This document shows positions 46,731 through 54,999 of a DNA stretch of 64,000 bases, piece by piece. A program made the position numbers and the translations under genes. Under the pieces are notes generated by a model. It did not search any database. It was not told the DNA's origin and was given only the letters and a program-made list of their open reading frames with translations. The stretch is from Kiloniellaceae bacterium. Its GTDB lineage: Bacteria > Pseudomonadota > Alphaproteobacteria > Kiloniellales > J153. Numbering within the stretch: position 1 is the first letter of the stretch; each line of letters starts with the position of its first letter. The stretch spans positions 1 to 64,000 of the forward strand of contig JAJFGL010000002.1 in NCBI GenBank assembly GCA_021776135.1, read 5' to 3'.

Positions 46731-47363
46731 TTAGGCCGGCGCCGCGCGCGGATCGGCCGATTCGAAGAACAGCAATTGAACAAGGCGGCCATTCTCGATC
46801 GTATCGCCGAAATCCACGCCGCTGGTATGCCACATCCAGGGCCGGAACAGGACGCAGCGGTTGAACTTCATGGGCAGCAGCATGACCCGGTCCCATCGGT
46901 CCAGATGATGACCATCGTCGTGGATGAGGTGATGAACCGCCTCCTTGCGGGTCGCGATCCCATAGATTTCCTGAGCCTCTTCATCGCTCAGGGGGGCGCG
47001 GTCTGTGCGGTATTTTCGGTGCCGGAAAAACTCGGTCCCGCCCTGGCAATCTTCGTCGCGGGTCAGGTAGACAAGTCCGGCCCAGGTCTTTCCGATATCG
47101 ATATGAACCTCCGCCGGCCGGTGGCTGCCTTGGAGCGAATAGCGGCAGCGCCCATGGGTGCTGCGTGCCGCGCCGGCGACTTTTTCGCGCAGGATGTAGC
47201 TGAACATCTCGTCCGCGTCCGGCGGCAGTATGGTTTCCCGCGACGTTCGGCCGGGATAGTAAACCTCGCCCGTGGGCACGGGATAGCTTAGTTCCAGCGC
47301 CGTTTCGCGAAGCTTTTCGGGATCGGCGTAGAAATCGTCGATGATGATCGCGGTTTGCTGCAT
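46731..47363 (-). CDS. DUF6445 family protein, probable 2OG-Fe(II) oxygenase fold
   Basis: A 210-residue protein. An HxD pair (His87, Asp89 in VHIDIGKTWAGLVYL), a distal His179 in RPWMWHTSG and Arg193 in NGRLVQLLFF reproduce the iron and 2-oxoglutarate ligand order of 2OG-dependent oxygenases, although the family is catalogued only as DUF6445. It starts two bases after the stop of the upstream sulfotransferase. Activity is inferred from the motif pattern. Confidence 0.78.
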   Translation of the reverse strand: MQQTAIIIDDFYADPEKLRETALELSYPVPTGEVYYPGRTSRETILPPDADEMFSYILREKVAGAARSTHGRCRYSLQGSHRPAEVHIDIGKTWAGLVYLTRDEDCQGGTEFFRHRKYRTDRAPLSDEEAQEIYGIATRKEAVHHLIHDDGHHLDRWDRVMLLPMKFNRCVLFRPWMWHTSGVDFGDTIENGRLVQLLFFESADPRAAPA

Positions 47364-47365
47364 CT

Positions 47366-48232
47366 TTAACCGTTCAATCCAGCGGTGCTAGTTTCAGGCC
47401 GGTAACCGAATTCGGCCATGGCTTCTCCGTGGGCCGTCAGGATACGCGCGAGATCCTCGGCGCCCAAGACTTCCCGCCAGGACCCGGCCTTACCGGCGCG
47501 AAAGAAGGGCGATTTGCCGTCGGGCCGGGCGTCCTCGAAACCAGCTTCGGTTTCCTGCTTCTTGAGCCGGTCGAAGCTGCTGAATTCAATCGCCCGTTCG
47601 ATACGAGGCGGGTCAGGCGGCAGCCCGAGGAATCGAACGATCCCGGCGAAGGTGTCGTAGGGCGACAGCGCCATGTCCTCGTAACGCACCACATGAAGAC
47701 GCAGGCCGGGCGCGCGGGTCCAGCTATGAAGGTGCCCGGACCAGCTACCCAGATAACGCCGCATCAGGCCGTCGCCCGCCGGTAGGATGTTGTTCGGATC
47801 GCAGAGCTGCGCCACCGCGCGGGCGGTCGGGATTTGAAAGTGGTGTGCGTAGGATACCGCGACATCGCGCGGGTCGCGCACGATATAGATCGCGCCCGCC
47901 GTTGCCGCCGGGGTAATCAGCGGCACCCCTTCGACCTGGACCGCGGCGTTATGGGTTTTGACGAAAACGGTGTCCTTGGAGGCCTCGGCGAAGCCTTGCT
48001 GCACGGCGGGCCTCAGGCGCAGAAAATCGGCGTTGGAGAGTTCAGCCGCGTCCCGCCCGGCATGGCGCGCATAGTCGGAGATAAAATCGTCGGCCAGGCA
48101 ATAGCGGCTCAGTTCGTTAATGGGAACCGGGCGCTCCGCCGGTTTGGGCCCGCTGAACAGGTTCGCCAGGAACGCCCGCAGCCAGGTGTTGCCCGATTTG
48201 GGATAGGACGCGAGCCAACAAATTCCAGCCAA
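47366..48232 (-). CDS. Sulfotransferase, paralog B
   Basis: A 288-residue Sulfotransfer_1 protein close to the one at 44644. The 5'-phosphosulfate loop is SYPKSGNTWLR (9-19), the 3'-phosphate motif VRDPRDVAVSYA (118-129, Ser127), and FFRAGKAGSWRE near the end. The start is TTG at 48232 with GGAG eleven bases upstream. It is the first gene of the operon sulfotransferase-DUF6445-fusion, divergent from yggS. Confidence 0.9.
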   Translation of the reverse strand: MAGICWLASYPKSGNTWLRAFLANLFSGPKPAERPVPINELSRYCLADDFISDYARHAGRDAAELSNADFLRLRPAVQQGFAEASKDTVFVKTHNAAVQVEGVPLITPAATAGAIYIVRDPRDVAVSYAHHFQIPTARAVAQLCDPNNILPAGDGLMRRYLGSWSGHLHSWTRAPGLRLHVVRYEDMALSPYDTFAGIVRFLGLPPDPPRIERAIEFSSFDRLKKQETEAGFEDARPDGKSPFFRAGKAGSWREVLGAEDLARILTAHGEAMAEFGYRPETSTAGLNG

Positions 48233-48335
48233 GGCCGCACTCTCCTACGCTAAGCTTTGGTGGCCCAGGCCACGGGCGCGATGATAGGGTGTGCGCAACC
48301 CGCTACGCAAATCAAACCAAGACCGAAGCCCCCGG

Positions 48336-49028
48336 ATGAATTCCCAAGCCCCAAACCCCGAAACCATTGCCGTCAACATTGCCGAGGTGCGCACGCGTAT
48401 ATCGGCGGCGGCGCGGGCCGCCGGGCGCGATCCGGCCGCCATAACCCTGGTCGCGGTTGGCAAGACCCACGGCGCGGCCTATATCGAGGCCGCACTCGGC
48501 GCCGGCCAAAGGGTCTTCGGCGAAAACCGGGTTCAGGAGGCTTTAGGCAAATTCCCGCCCTTGAAGTCCGCCCACGGCGATCTGGTCCTGCATTTGATCG
48601 GACCCCTGCAAACCAATAAGGCGGACGAAGCAGTGGCGCTTTTCGATGTGATTGAAACCCTGGACCGGCCCAAACTGGCGCGGGTACTGGCTAAGGTCAT
48701 GGCTAAGACCGGCCGGCGGCCGGAGTGCTTCATCCAGGTGAATACGGGCGAGGAGCCGCAAAAAGCCGGCGTCATGCCACGCGAGGCCGATGACTTTATC
48801 GCCTTCGCCCGGGACGAGCTTGGCCTGCCGGTCACCGGCCTGATGTGTATTCCGCCCCAGGACGAGGAAGCGGCCCTGCACTTTACCTTGCTGGCCGGCA
48901 TGGCGGAGCGGAACCGGCTGCTTAAGCTGTCCATGGGCATGAGCGCGGACTACGAGGCCGCCATCCGCTTCGGCGCCACCCATGTCCGGGTCGGCACCGC
49001 GATCTTCGGCGATCGCGAACCGCGATGA
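48336..49028 (+). CDS. YggS family pyridoxal phosphate-binding protein
   Basis: A 230-residue PLP-homeostasis protein (PLPBP/YggS) with a single TIM-barrel. The PLP lysine is Lys43 in VAVGKTHG, with FGENRVQEAL, HLIGPLQTNK and SMGMSADYEAAI as further signatures. The C-terminus FGDREPR is copied in the tandem repeat that follows the stop codon. It is probably cotranslated with the HAD gene. Confidence 0.95.
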   Translation: MNSQAPNPETIAVNIAEVRTRISAAARAAGRDPAAITLVAVGKTHGAAYIEAALGAGQRVFGENRVQEALGKFPPLKSAHGDLVLHLIGPLQTNKADEAVALFDVIETLDRPKLARVLAKVMAKTGRRPECFIQVNTGEEPQKAGVMPREADDFIAFARDELGLPVTGLMCIPPQDEEAALHFTLLAGMAERNRLLKLSMGMSADYEAAIRFGATHVRVGTAIFGDREPR

Positions 49029-49077
49029 GCAGTATAGGCGAACCGCGATGAGCAGAATGGGCGAACCGCGATGAGCG
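49016..49077 (+). repeat. 23-bp tandem repeat, three units, at the yggS/HAD junction
   Basis: The unit GCGAACCGCGATGAGC recurs at 23-bp intervals, with the ATGA in each copy starting at 49025, 49048 and 49071. The spacer between units is AGTATAG or AGAATGG. Each ATGA is both the stop of one reading frame and the start of the next. Confidence 0.9.
49025..49074 (+). other. Two chained 8-codon mini-ORFs between yggS and the HAD gene
   Basis: ATG 49025 to TGA 49051 encodes MSSIGEPR; ATG 49048 to TGA 49074 encodes MSRMGEPR. Each overlaps its neighbour by ATGA, linking the yggS stop to the HAD start through two stop-restart steps. They arise from the 23-bp tandem repeat. Whether ribosomes use them is unknown. 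Confidence 0.5.
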
Positions 49078-49691
49078 CCCAGATAGAAGCGGTCATCTTC
49101 GACATGGACGGGGTTCTGTGCGCTTACGATTTCGCTGGCCGTTTGGACCGCATGGCGCGCCTCACTGGCTGCGCGGCCCAGGTCATCGAGGCTGAAATAT
49201 TCGATTCCGGCTGGGACGACCGCAGCGACCGGGGCGAGATCGGCACGGAGGAATATCTGGCCGGCTGCTCGGCGCGTCTGGGGATCCAGGTGACCCGCGC
49301 CGCTTGGCTGGAAGCCCGCGCCGCCGCCATGACCCCGGACCGCGAGGTGCTGGATACGGCCCGCGCCTTGGCGGCCGTTATGCCAGCGGCTGTTCTCACC
49401 AATAACAACCGGCTCATAGCCGAGAATCTGACGGGAATGTTCCCCGAAGTGCCGGAGATTTTCGGGGACCGCGTTTATGTCTCCGCCGTCTTGGGCCTGG
49501 CCAAGCCCGACCCGGCGGCCTACTTGGCTGTCTTGACGCGCCTGGGTGCGGCGGCGCCGGGACGGGCGCTCTTTATCGATGACCGGGCGGACTACATCGC
49601 CGGTGCGGTGCGGGCCGGACTGCAAACTCACTTGTTCAAGAACGCGGCCGGACTCCGCTCCGACTTGGCTAGGCTTGGTCTGCGTCTATGA
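49071..49691 (+). CDS. HAD family hydrolase
   Basis: A 206-residue haloacid-dehalogenase-type phosphatase with the nucleophile Asp11 and acid Asp13 in FDMDGVL, motif II AVLTNNN, the Lys in GLAKPDPAAY and the acidic motif IDDRADY. The cap is small and helical (subclass I). The substrate is unknown. The ATG is the last of three ATGA junctions after yggS. The 3' end overlaps the convergent PhyH gene by 23 bp. Confidence 0.9.
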   Translation: MSAQIEAVIFDMDGVLCAYDFAGRLDRMARLTGCAAQVIEAEIFDSGWDDRSDRGEIGTEEYLAGCSARLGIQVTRAAWLEARAAAMTPDREVLDTARALAAVMPAAVLTNNNRLIAENLTGMFPEVPEIFGDRVYVSAVLGLAKPDPAAYLAVLTRLGAAAPGRALFIDDRADYIAGAVRAGLQTHLFKNAAGLRSDLARLGLRL

Positions 49692-50547
49692 TGAAAGGGC
49701 CGGGCCGGGTAAAGAGGTCCTCGTAATGGACCAGAACCGGTTCGCCCAGGGCGCAAGGCGCCCCGTTCCGCCAGGCCCATTCGCCCCGGTCGCAATTCGC
49801 CGCCGTCACATAGCCGTTGAGGTAGGCGCGCCGGTCGATGGGCGCCGTGTTGGCCCCGCTGCCGTGTATCGTGCCGAGGTGCCAGAAGGCGACATCGCCG
49901 GGGGCGAGCTCCAGATCGACTAGCTTGCCGGGATCTAGCCCCAAGGCCAGGAGGTCGTCTTCGCTCATGTCCGCGTCCATGATCCGGCCGCGCTCGGGGA
50001 AGGCCAGGACGCCCAGCTTATGGCTGCCGGGATAGACCCTCAAACCGCCGTTTTCTGGGCCCTGGGGATCGACGGCGATCATGGTCTGAACGTAAGAATT
50101 TCCTGCATCGCGGTAGGCTTCGGCGGGCCGGCGAAAGTGAACATCCTGATGATACCCGAAATCGGCCCTGGCCGCCCCCGGGGGCTTCCAGTGCATCTGA
50201 TTGATGATCTGCTTCAAATCCCGGCCGATCAGGGGCGCCATGATATCGAGCAGGCGGGTATCGGTCCGATAGGCCGCCAGAATCGGGTCGATATAGGCGG
50301 GCCACTGCACGAAGCGTACTATTTGCTTCAAAACCGGGTCGTCCGCGAGGTGAAAATAAACGTTCCGGTCCCGGTACGATGCCCCACGGGCAAGGCCTTG
50401 GGCGTAGATACGCTCGAAGGCTTGGGTTAGGGCCGCGACATCTCGCGGGCCGAAGACCCCCCGGACCACGCCATAACCCAAGTCCCGGTATTGAGCCAAG
50501 GCCCCAGCGAGGTCAGGTGAAATCGAGCCGTTTGCGGATTGTTGCAC
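49669..50547 (-). CDS. Phytanoyl-CoA dioxygenase (PhyH) family protein
   Basis: A 292-residue 2OG-Fe(II) oxygenase. Iron ligands are His133 and Asp135 (GYHQDVHF) and His228 (IHGSGANT), with Arg240 for 2-oxoglutarate, and RVYPGSHK is the usual PhyH motif. It starts with GTG at 50547. It is the fourth oxygenase in the 41.9-50.5 kb region. The substrate is unknown. Confidence 0.88.
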   Translation of the reverse strand: MQQSANGSISPDLAGALAQYRDLGYGVVRGVFGPRDVAALTQAFERIYAQGLARGASYRDRNVYFHLADDPVLKQIVRFVQWPAYIDPILAAYRTDTRLLDIMAPLIGRDLKQIINQMHWKPPGAARADFGYHQDVHFRRPAEAYRDAGNSYVQTMIAVDPQGPENGGLRVYPGSHKLGVLAFPERGRIMDADMSEDDLLALGLDPGKLVDLELAPGDVAFWHLGTIHGSGANTAPIDRRAYLNGYVTAANCDRGEWAWRNGAPCALGEPVLVHYEDLFTRPGPFIIDADQA

Positions 50548-50628
50548 TTGGGGCCTTTGGGGTCGTTCATCCTCACGCGCGCGGTGAAGACTACCTCGAT
50601 AACCCCAAAATTCTTGCTAACGCGCGCC

Positions 50629-50652
50629 TAAAACCGGGTGGCTTGCTACCCG
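50629..50652 (-). terminator. Possible terminator after tRNA-Ala
   Basis: On the minus strand CGGGT pairs with ACCCG around an 8-base loop (50635-50652), followed by GTTTTAG. It is 20 bp past the tRNA 3' end. The stem is short and the T-run weak. Confidence 0.4.
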
Positions 50653-50671
50653 AAGCCCGGAGGGCGAAGGG

Positions 50672-50747
<76 letters not shown>

Positions 50748-50770
50748 TTGGTGCCTGCTTGGGCGGGCGG

Positions 50771-50800
50771 ATAATGAGAATATGCACCGCCTTGTGTCAA
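50771..50800 (-). promoter_or_regulatory. Promoter of tRNA-Ala
   Basis: On the minus strand a perfect -35 TTGACA (50795-50800) and -10 CATTAT (50771-50776) are separated by 18 bp, with the mature tRNA starting about 24 bases after the -10. Confidence 0.65.
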
Positions 50801-50937
50801 GCGCACCTTGGCCCACCGGCCGAGGAAAGCTCCGCCCCGCCGAGGCCAGGCAAGACCGCCGCCCGCCCGTGAGCTTTGGCGCCGGGGAGTCGCAGAGCAA
50901 GATATCGAGCCTGACAGATGACTTGGACTAGCGCGGT

Positions 50938-51018
50938 GCGTCCTTCGACAGTCTCGGGATGAGGTCGATCGTAGGTGGGATAAAGAAGCATCCTCGTCCT
51001 GAGCCTGTCGAAGGACGC
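50938..51018. repeat. Inverted repeat of the TTCGACAGGCTCAGGACG type
   Basis: Arms 50938-50964 (GCGTCCTTCGACAGTCTCGG...) and 50992-51018 (...GAGCCTGTCGAAGGACGC) pair over 27 bp with a few mismatches and a 27-bp loop. This is a sequence type found repeated in many alphaproteobacterial and other genomes. It is not coding. Confidence 0.75.
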
Positions 51019-51165
51019 AACGGAGGGACTGCCAAATCTTATGCGCCCGCACTCGCTGTTGCGCCGCGAACGTCTTGTCTCTCCCCGCCCGCGCCGTTAG
51101 GCTGGCCGCCGTTCCGATGCGGCGTTTGCCGCCCGCTTTTAAAGCCCACCTCCATAGGCGCCGCG

Positions 51166-51474
51166 ATGATCGTAATAGGCCCCCTTTTAAGCATCCTCAA
51201 TATCGCCATCGACCTCTATATCTGGGCGGTTATCATCTCGGCGATACTCTCCTGGCTGGTCCAATTCGGGATCGTGAACACGGGCAATCAGTTCGTTTCC
51301 ATGATCGGGGAGTTTCTGTGGCGCGTGACCGAACCGGCCCTGCGGCCGATTCGCCGCTTCGTGCCCAACCTGGGCGGGATCGATATTTCGCCGGTTATTT
51401 TGATCCTTTTGCTGATCTTCGTGCAGATGGTGATCGGCAATGCTCACATGTCCCTGATGCGTGCCAGCTACTGA
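51166..51474 (+). CDS. YggT family membrane protein
   Basis: A 102-residue protein with two hydrophobic hairpins (LLSILNIAIDLYIWAVIISAILSWL; ISPVILILLLIFVQMVI) around the conserved RVTEPALRPIRRFVPNLGGIDISP. YggT proteins are associated with cell-division or osmotic functions. The ATG at 51166 is the family start. Its end overlaps the next gene by 14 bp. Confidence 0.92.
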   Translation: MIVIGPLLSILNIAIDLYIWAVIISAILSWLVQFGIVNTGNQFVSMIGEFLWRVTEPALRPIRRFVPNLGGIDISPVILILLLIFVQMVIGNAHMSLMRASY

Positions 51475-51808
51475 CGCCGAGACTTCTTCGCTAATCGTAG
51501 CGGCGGCCGGGGGTCTGCGTGTGCGCTTGCGGGTTCAGCCGGGCGCCCGGCGTGACGCCATAGATGGAATCGCCGCCGATGCCGAAGGATTGCCGGTAGT
51601 TAAAATCCGCGTGACCGCGCCGCCCGAGGGCGGTAAGGCCAATGCCGCCGTTATCAAGGTCTTGGCCAAGGCCTGGGGCGTGCCCAAGGGCAGTCTCGAC
51701 ATCGCATCGGGGGCCGGCAGCCGCAACAAGACCGTCTCGCTTACCGGCGATCCCGGCGCTTTGCTGCGCCGCTTGCGTGCCTGGCAGGCCGGCATGGAAA
51801 TTTTATAA
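51461..51808 (+). CDS. DUF167 (YggU family) protein
   Basis: A 115-residue protein with the family core [48 protein letters not shown] and [16 protein letters not shown]. It starts with GTG at 51461 inside the yggT end. DUF167 genes commonly follow yggT. The function is unknown. Confidence 0.92.
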   Translation: MPATDAETSSLIVAAAGGLRVRLRVQPGARRDAIDGIAADAEGLPVVKIRVTAPPEGGKANAAVIKVLAKAWGVPKGSLDIASGAGSRNKTVSLTGDPGALLRRLRAWQAGMEIL

Positions 51809-51836
51809 GCCCAAACACACGGGGGAGTTACTATCT

Positions 51837-52742
51837 ATGTCCGAAGACAAGATAATCGACGGTAAGGCCTTTGCCGCCGGCCTGCGCGAACGCATCGGGC
51901 GCGAGACCGCGCGGCTCAAGGCCGAGCACGATCTGGTCCCCGGTCTGGCCGTGGTCCTGGTCGGGGAAAACCCGGCCAGCCAGGTCTATGTCCGCAACAA
52001 GGCGCGCCAGACCGCCGAGGCGGGCATGCGTTCCTTCGAACACAAACTGCCGCCCGAGACCGGTCAGGACGAGCTTCTGGCCTTGATCGATAAGCTCAAC
52101 AACGACCCGAAAGTGAACGGCATCCTGGTTCAGTTGCCCCTGCCCGATCAAATATCGGAACAGGCGGTGATCGACGCCATCGATCCCGACAAGGACGTCG
52201 ACGGCTTTCACATCTTGAATGTCGGCCGCCTCTCGACCGGCGCCACGGGCGCCAGCGCACCGCTGATTCCCTGCACCCCCCTGGGCTGCATCATGCTGTT
52301 GAAGGACCGCCTGGGCAGCTTGTCGGGCCTGAACGCGGTGGTGATCGGGCGTTCCAACATCGTCGGCAAGCCCATGGCCCAGCTTTTGATCCGTGAAAGC
52401 TGCACCGTGACCGTCGCCCATTCGCGGACCCGCGATCTGCCGGCGGTGGCGCGCGGCGCCGATATCCTGGTTGCCGCCGTCGGCCGGCCGGCCATGATCA
52501 AGGCCGATTGGATCAAACCCGGCGCGACCGTGATCGACGTCGGTATCAACCGGGTTCCGGTGGAAGGCGAAGACGGCAAGACGCGCATCGTCGGCGATGT
52601 GGATACCCAGGCCGCCTTAGAGGTCGCGGGCGCCATCACCCCGGTTCCCGGCGGGGTCGGTCCCATGACCATCGCCGTCCTCCTGGCCAATACCCTGACC
52701 GCCGCTTGCCGACAGAAGGGTATCGAGCCGCCGGAACTTTAG
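51837..52742 (+). CDS. folD: Methylenetetrahydrofolate dehydrogenase/cyclohydrolase FolD
   Basis: Bifunctional enzyme converting methylene-THF to formyl-THF. The 301-residue protein has the substrate-binding [14 protein letters not shown] with the catalytic Lys, GILVQLPLP, the NADP fold [14 protein letters not shown] and the terminal [25 protein letters not shown] precedes the ATG. It is the third gene of yggT-DUF167-folD, 28 bp after DUF167. Confidence 0.96.
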   Translation: MSEDKIIDGKAFAAGLRERIGRETARLKAEHDLVPGLAVVLVGENPASQVYVRNKARQTAEAGMRSFEHKLPPETGQDELLALIDKLNNDPKVNGILVQLPLPDQISEQAVIDAIDPDKDVDGFHILNVGRLSTGATGASAPLIPCTPLGCIMLLKDRLGSLSGLNAVVIGRSNIVGKPMAQLLIRESCTVTVAHSRTRDLPAVARGADILVAAVGRPAMIKADWIKPGATVIDVGINRVPVEGEDGKTRIVGDVDTQAALEVAGAITPVPGGVGPMTIAVLLANTLTAACRQKGIEPPEL

Positions 52743-52854
52743 AATCGTTCCAAGACGCGGCAAGCTTGCCATGGGCGCTGGGCTAGTGTGAGGCCATGAT
52801 ATGGCGCGATCCGGGCGTAAGCGTCCGGACCACCCATGAGACCGCCAGCCTGGG

Positions 52855-53892
52855 CTACGACCGGGCGGCGGTGGAGCGGTTCGAGGATTTCGCCGCCAGT
52901 GCGTAATCGTTGAGGCGCGCCAGGTGCGCGTCCTTTTTGGCCCGGCTCAGGAACGAAGCCTCGAAGGAATTGCGCGCCAGAGTAACGATCTCCTCCCGGC
53001 TCAGGTCCAGGGCTTCCTGCATGACCTCATAGTTGTCGTTGATATAGCCGCCGAAATACGCCGGGTCGTCCGAATTAACCGTCACGGCGAGACCCTTGCC
53101 GAGCATGGCTTTCAAGGGATGATCCTTGGCCTCGGCAACCACGCGAAGGCGCAGGTTGGAAAGCGGACAGACGGTCAGGGGCACGCCTTCGCGCACCAGG
53201 CGCGCGACCAGGTCCGTATCGTCGAGGGCGCGGTTGCCGTGATCGATGCGGGCGACCTTCAGCAGGTCGAGCGCCTCGCGCACATAGGCGGCCGGTCCTT
53301 CCTCGCCGGCATGGGCGACGCAGGGGAAACCTTCATGGCGGGCGCGGGCGAAGACCCCTTCGAACTTGGCCGGCGGGTTTCCCACTTCGGTGGAATCGAG
53401 CCCGATGCCGGCGATGCGCGCCTTGTGCGCCAGGGCCATGTCGAGGCATCGCTCCGCGTCTTCTTCCGGCAGGTCACGCAGGAAACATAGAATCAGCTTC
53501 GTGGTCAGACCCAGCTCCCGCCGGCCCCGCTCCAGGGCGCGCCAGATTCCGTTGAGGACGGTCTCGAAGGCGACGCCGCGCCGGGTGTGCCCTTGCGGGT
53601 CGAAAAAAATCTCCGCGTGCCGCACGTTGTCGGTGCGCGCCCGTTCCAGATAGGCCCAGGTAAGATCGTGGAAGTCTTGTTCGTGGAGCAGGACTTTCAT
53701 GCCCTGGTAATAAAGCGCCAGGAAATCCTCCAGGTTGGAAAAATCGTAGGCCGCCTTCAGGGCGCCGATTGATTCGTAGGGCAAGGCAATTCCGTTTCGC
53801 CCGGCCAAGTCGAACATGAGCTCGGGCTCGAAGGTGCCTTCGATATGTACATGCAGCTCGGCCTTGGGTAGGCCGGCTATGAAGGCTTTCAT
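52855..53892 (-). CDS. Adenosine deaminase family protein, likely adenine deaminase
   Basis: A 345-residue zinc amidohydrolase. Metal ligands are His14 and His16 (ELHVHIEG), VAHAGEE, DHGNRALDD and NSDDPAYFGG; the catalytic Glu is in HAGEE. The FFDPQGHTRRGV signature and the length fit the adenine-deaminase branch of the ADD family rather than classical adenosine deaminase. It is coupled to the upstream DUF3253 gene by ATGA. Confidence 0.9.
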   Translation of the reverse strand: MKAFIAGLPKAELHVHIEGTFEPELMFDLAGRNGIALPYESIGALKAAYDFSNLEDFLALYYQGMKVLLHEQDFHDLTWAYLERARTDNVRHAEIFFDPQGHTRRGVAFETVLNGIWRALERGRRELGLTTKLILCFLRDLPEEDAERCLDMALAHKARIAGIGLDSTEVGNPPAKFEGVFARARHEGFPCVAHAGEEGPAAYVREALDLLKVARIDHGNRALDDTDLVARLVREGVPLTVCPLSNLRLRVVAEAKDHPLKAMLGKGLAVTVNSDDPAYFGGYINDNYEVMQEALDLSREEIVTLARNSFEASFLSRAKKDAHLARLNDYALAAKSSNRSTAARS

Positions 53893-54203
53893 TCAGGCGC
53901 CGTTGCTGGCGCGGCCAGGCGGATCACGCCCTTGATGGGGGCCTTGGGGTCGGCGGGCTTGCCCTTGCGCAATATGACGATGCGGCCCTGGCGCGCGAGA
54001 CTAAGCGCTTGTTGCTTGACCGGTTTAAGGTAGCGCCGCCAAGCGTCCGGCGGGCTGTTCGGCTTGGCCTTCGCTTCGGCCAGGGCGCGTGCGGCCGCCT
54101 CGGGCGCGATGGACTTGCCCGGCGGCAGGGCGGCGATAAGCGAGAGGATGGTCTCGATCGCCGGATCGACCTCGGGGGGCGCGGGGGTGTCGTCCATGGT
54201 CAT
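53889..54203 (-). CDS. DUF3253 domain protein
   Basis: A 104-residue small protein with the DUF3253 pattern: LIAALPPGKSIAPEAAARAL, WRRYLKPVKQQALSLARQGRIVILRKGKPADP and KGVIRL. It looks like a winged-helix fold. It overlaps add by 4 bp. The function is unknown. Confidence 0.83.
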   Translation of the reverse strand: MTMDDTPAPPEVDPAIETILSLIAALPPGKSIAPEAAARALAEAKAKPNSPPDAWRRYLKPVKQQALSLARQGRIVILRKGKPADPKAPIKGVIRLAAPATAPE

Positions 54204-54291
54204 ACCGGCACATCATAGCACGAAACCAGGCCTTTGTTCGAATTTCAAATCCCTGGACGGGCCCGGTTATTGCAATAATAATCCGCCGCGT

Positions 54292-54999
54292 ATGTTGACG
54301 GGAAGCCTTGACGCCTTGATCGCCGCGACGGCCCTGTTCGTGGCCGGGCATTTCGTTTTGTCCAGCAAGCCCCTGCGCGGGCCCTTGCGGCGCGTTCTGG
54401 GCGCGCGGCTGTTCCTTGCCGCCTATTCGATCGTGGCGATTGCCGCCTTTGCTTGGATGATGGCTGCCTATGGCGCGGCGCCTTACCTGGAGGTCTGGAC
54501 GCCGCCGCCGTATTCGCGCGCGATTCCGCTCGCCCTCATGCCCCTGTCCTGCATTTTGGTTATCGGCGGCCTCACCACGCCCAGCTTGACCGCGGTAGGC
54601 GGCGAGCAAGCCGAGGGTGTAGGCGGGCCGGGAAGCGCCGCGCCGGGCATGATTAGCATCACCCGCCACCCGGCCCTTTGGGGCTTTTCGCTCTGGGCAG
54701 CCGCGCACTTGGCGGTGCGCGGCGATGCCGCCAACATGATCCTCATGGCCGGTATTCTGGTGCTTTCAATCGGCGGCATGATCCATATCGACCTGCGCCG
54801 TGAGGACGCCCTGGGCAGCGCCTGGGGCCCGACCGTCATGACCACCAGCGTCCTTCCCTTCGCCGCGATCCTCAGCGGCCGCACGAAACTGGATTGGAAA
54901 GGCATAGGCTGGCCGCGCCTGCTCGGCGGCTTGGTCCTCTATGGCGTCCTGATACTCGCTCACCCCTGGATCGCGGGCGTGGCGCTGATTTCGGGTTAG
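54292..54999 (+). CDS. NnrU family membrane protein
   Basis: A 235-residue integral membrane protein with six or seven hydrophobic segments and the family motif ISITRHPALWGFSLWAAAHLAVRGD. NnrU-type proteins were first linked to nitric oxide/denitrification regulons and are related to isoprenylcysteine methyltransferase-like folds; no denitrification genes are nearby. The ATG at 54292 follows an AATAATAA-rich leader. Its stop overlaps the convergent acetyltransferase stop. Confidence 0.88.
   Translation: MLTGSLDALIAATALFVAGHFVLSSKPLRGPLRRVLGARLFLAAYSIVAIAAFAWMMAAYGAAPYLEVWTPPPYSRAIPLALMPLSCILVIGGLTTPSLTAVGGEQAEGVGGPGSAAPGMISITRHPALWGFSLWAAAHLAVRGDAANMILMAGILVLSIGGMIHIDLRREDALGSAWGPTVMTTSVLPFAAILSGRTKLDWKGIGWPRLLGGLVLYGVLILAHPWIAGVALISG

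Larger units (their letters stand above)
50748..51165. other. Intergenic region with tRNA promoter and inverted repeat
   Basis: 418 bp between the tRNA and yggT. It holds the tRNA promoter on the minus strand (50771-50800) and an inverted repeat at 50938-51018. Several short frames on both strands show no family similarity. Confidence 0.6.

Noticed and set aside
49016-49077. CRISPR-like array
   Set aside because: Three head-to-tail units without unique spacers, overlapping coding sequence; it is a simple tandem duplication. No CRISPR array or cas gene is seen anywhere in the window.
52796-52906. 37-codon ORF between folD and add (MIWRDPGVSV...)
   Set aside because: Partly antisense to the end of add, no recognisable family and no convincing ribosome-binding site; could be a gene remnant but cannot be supported.
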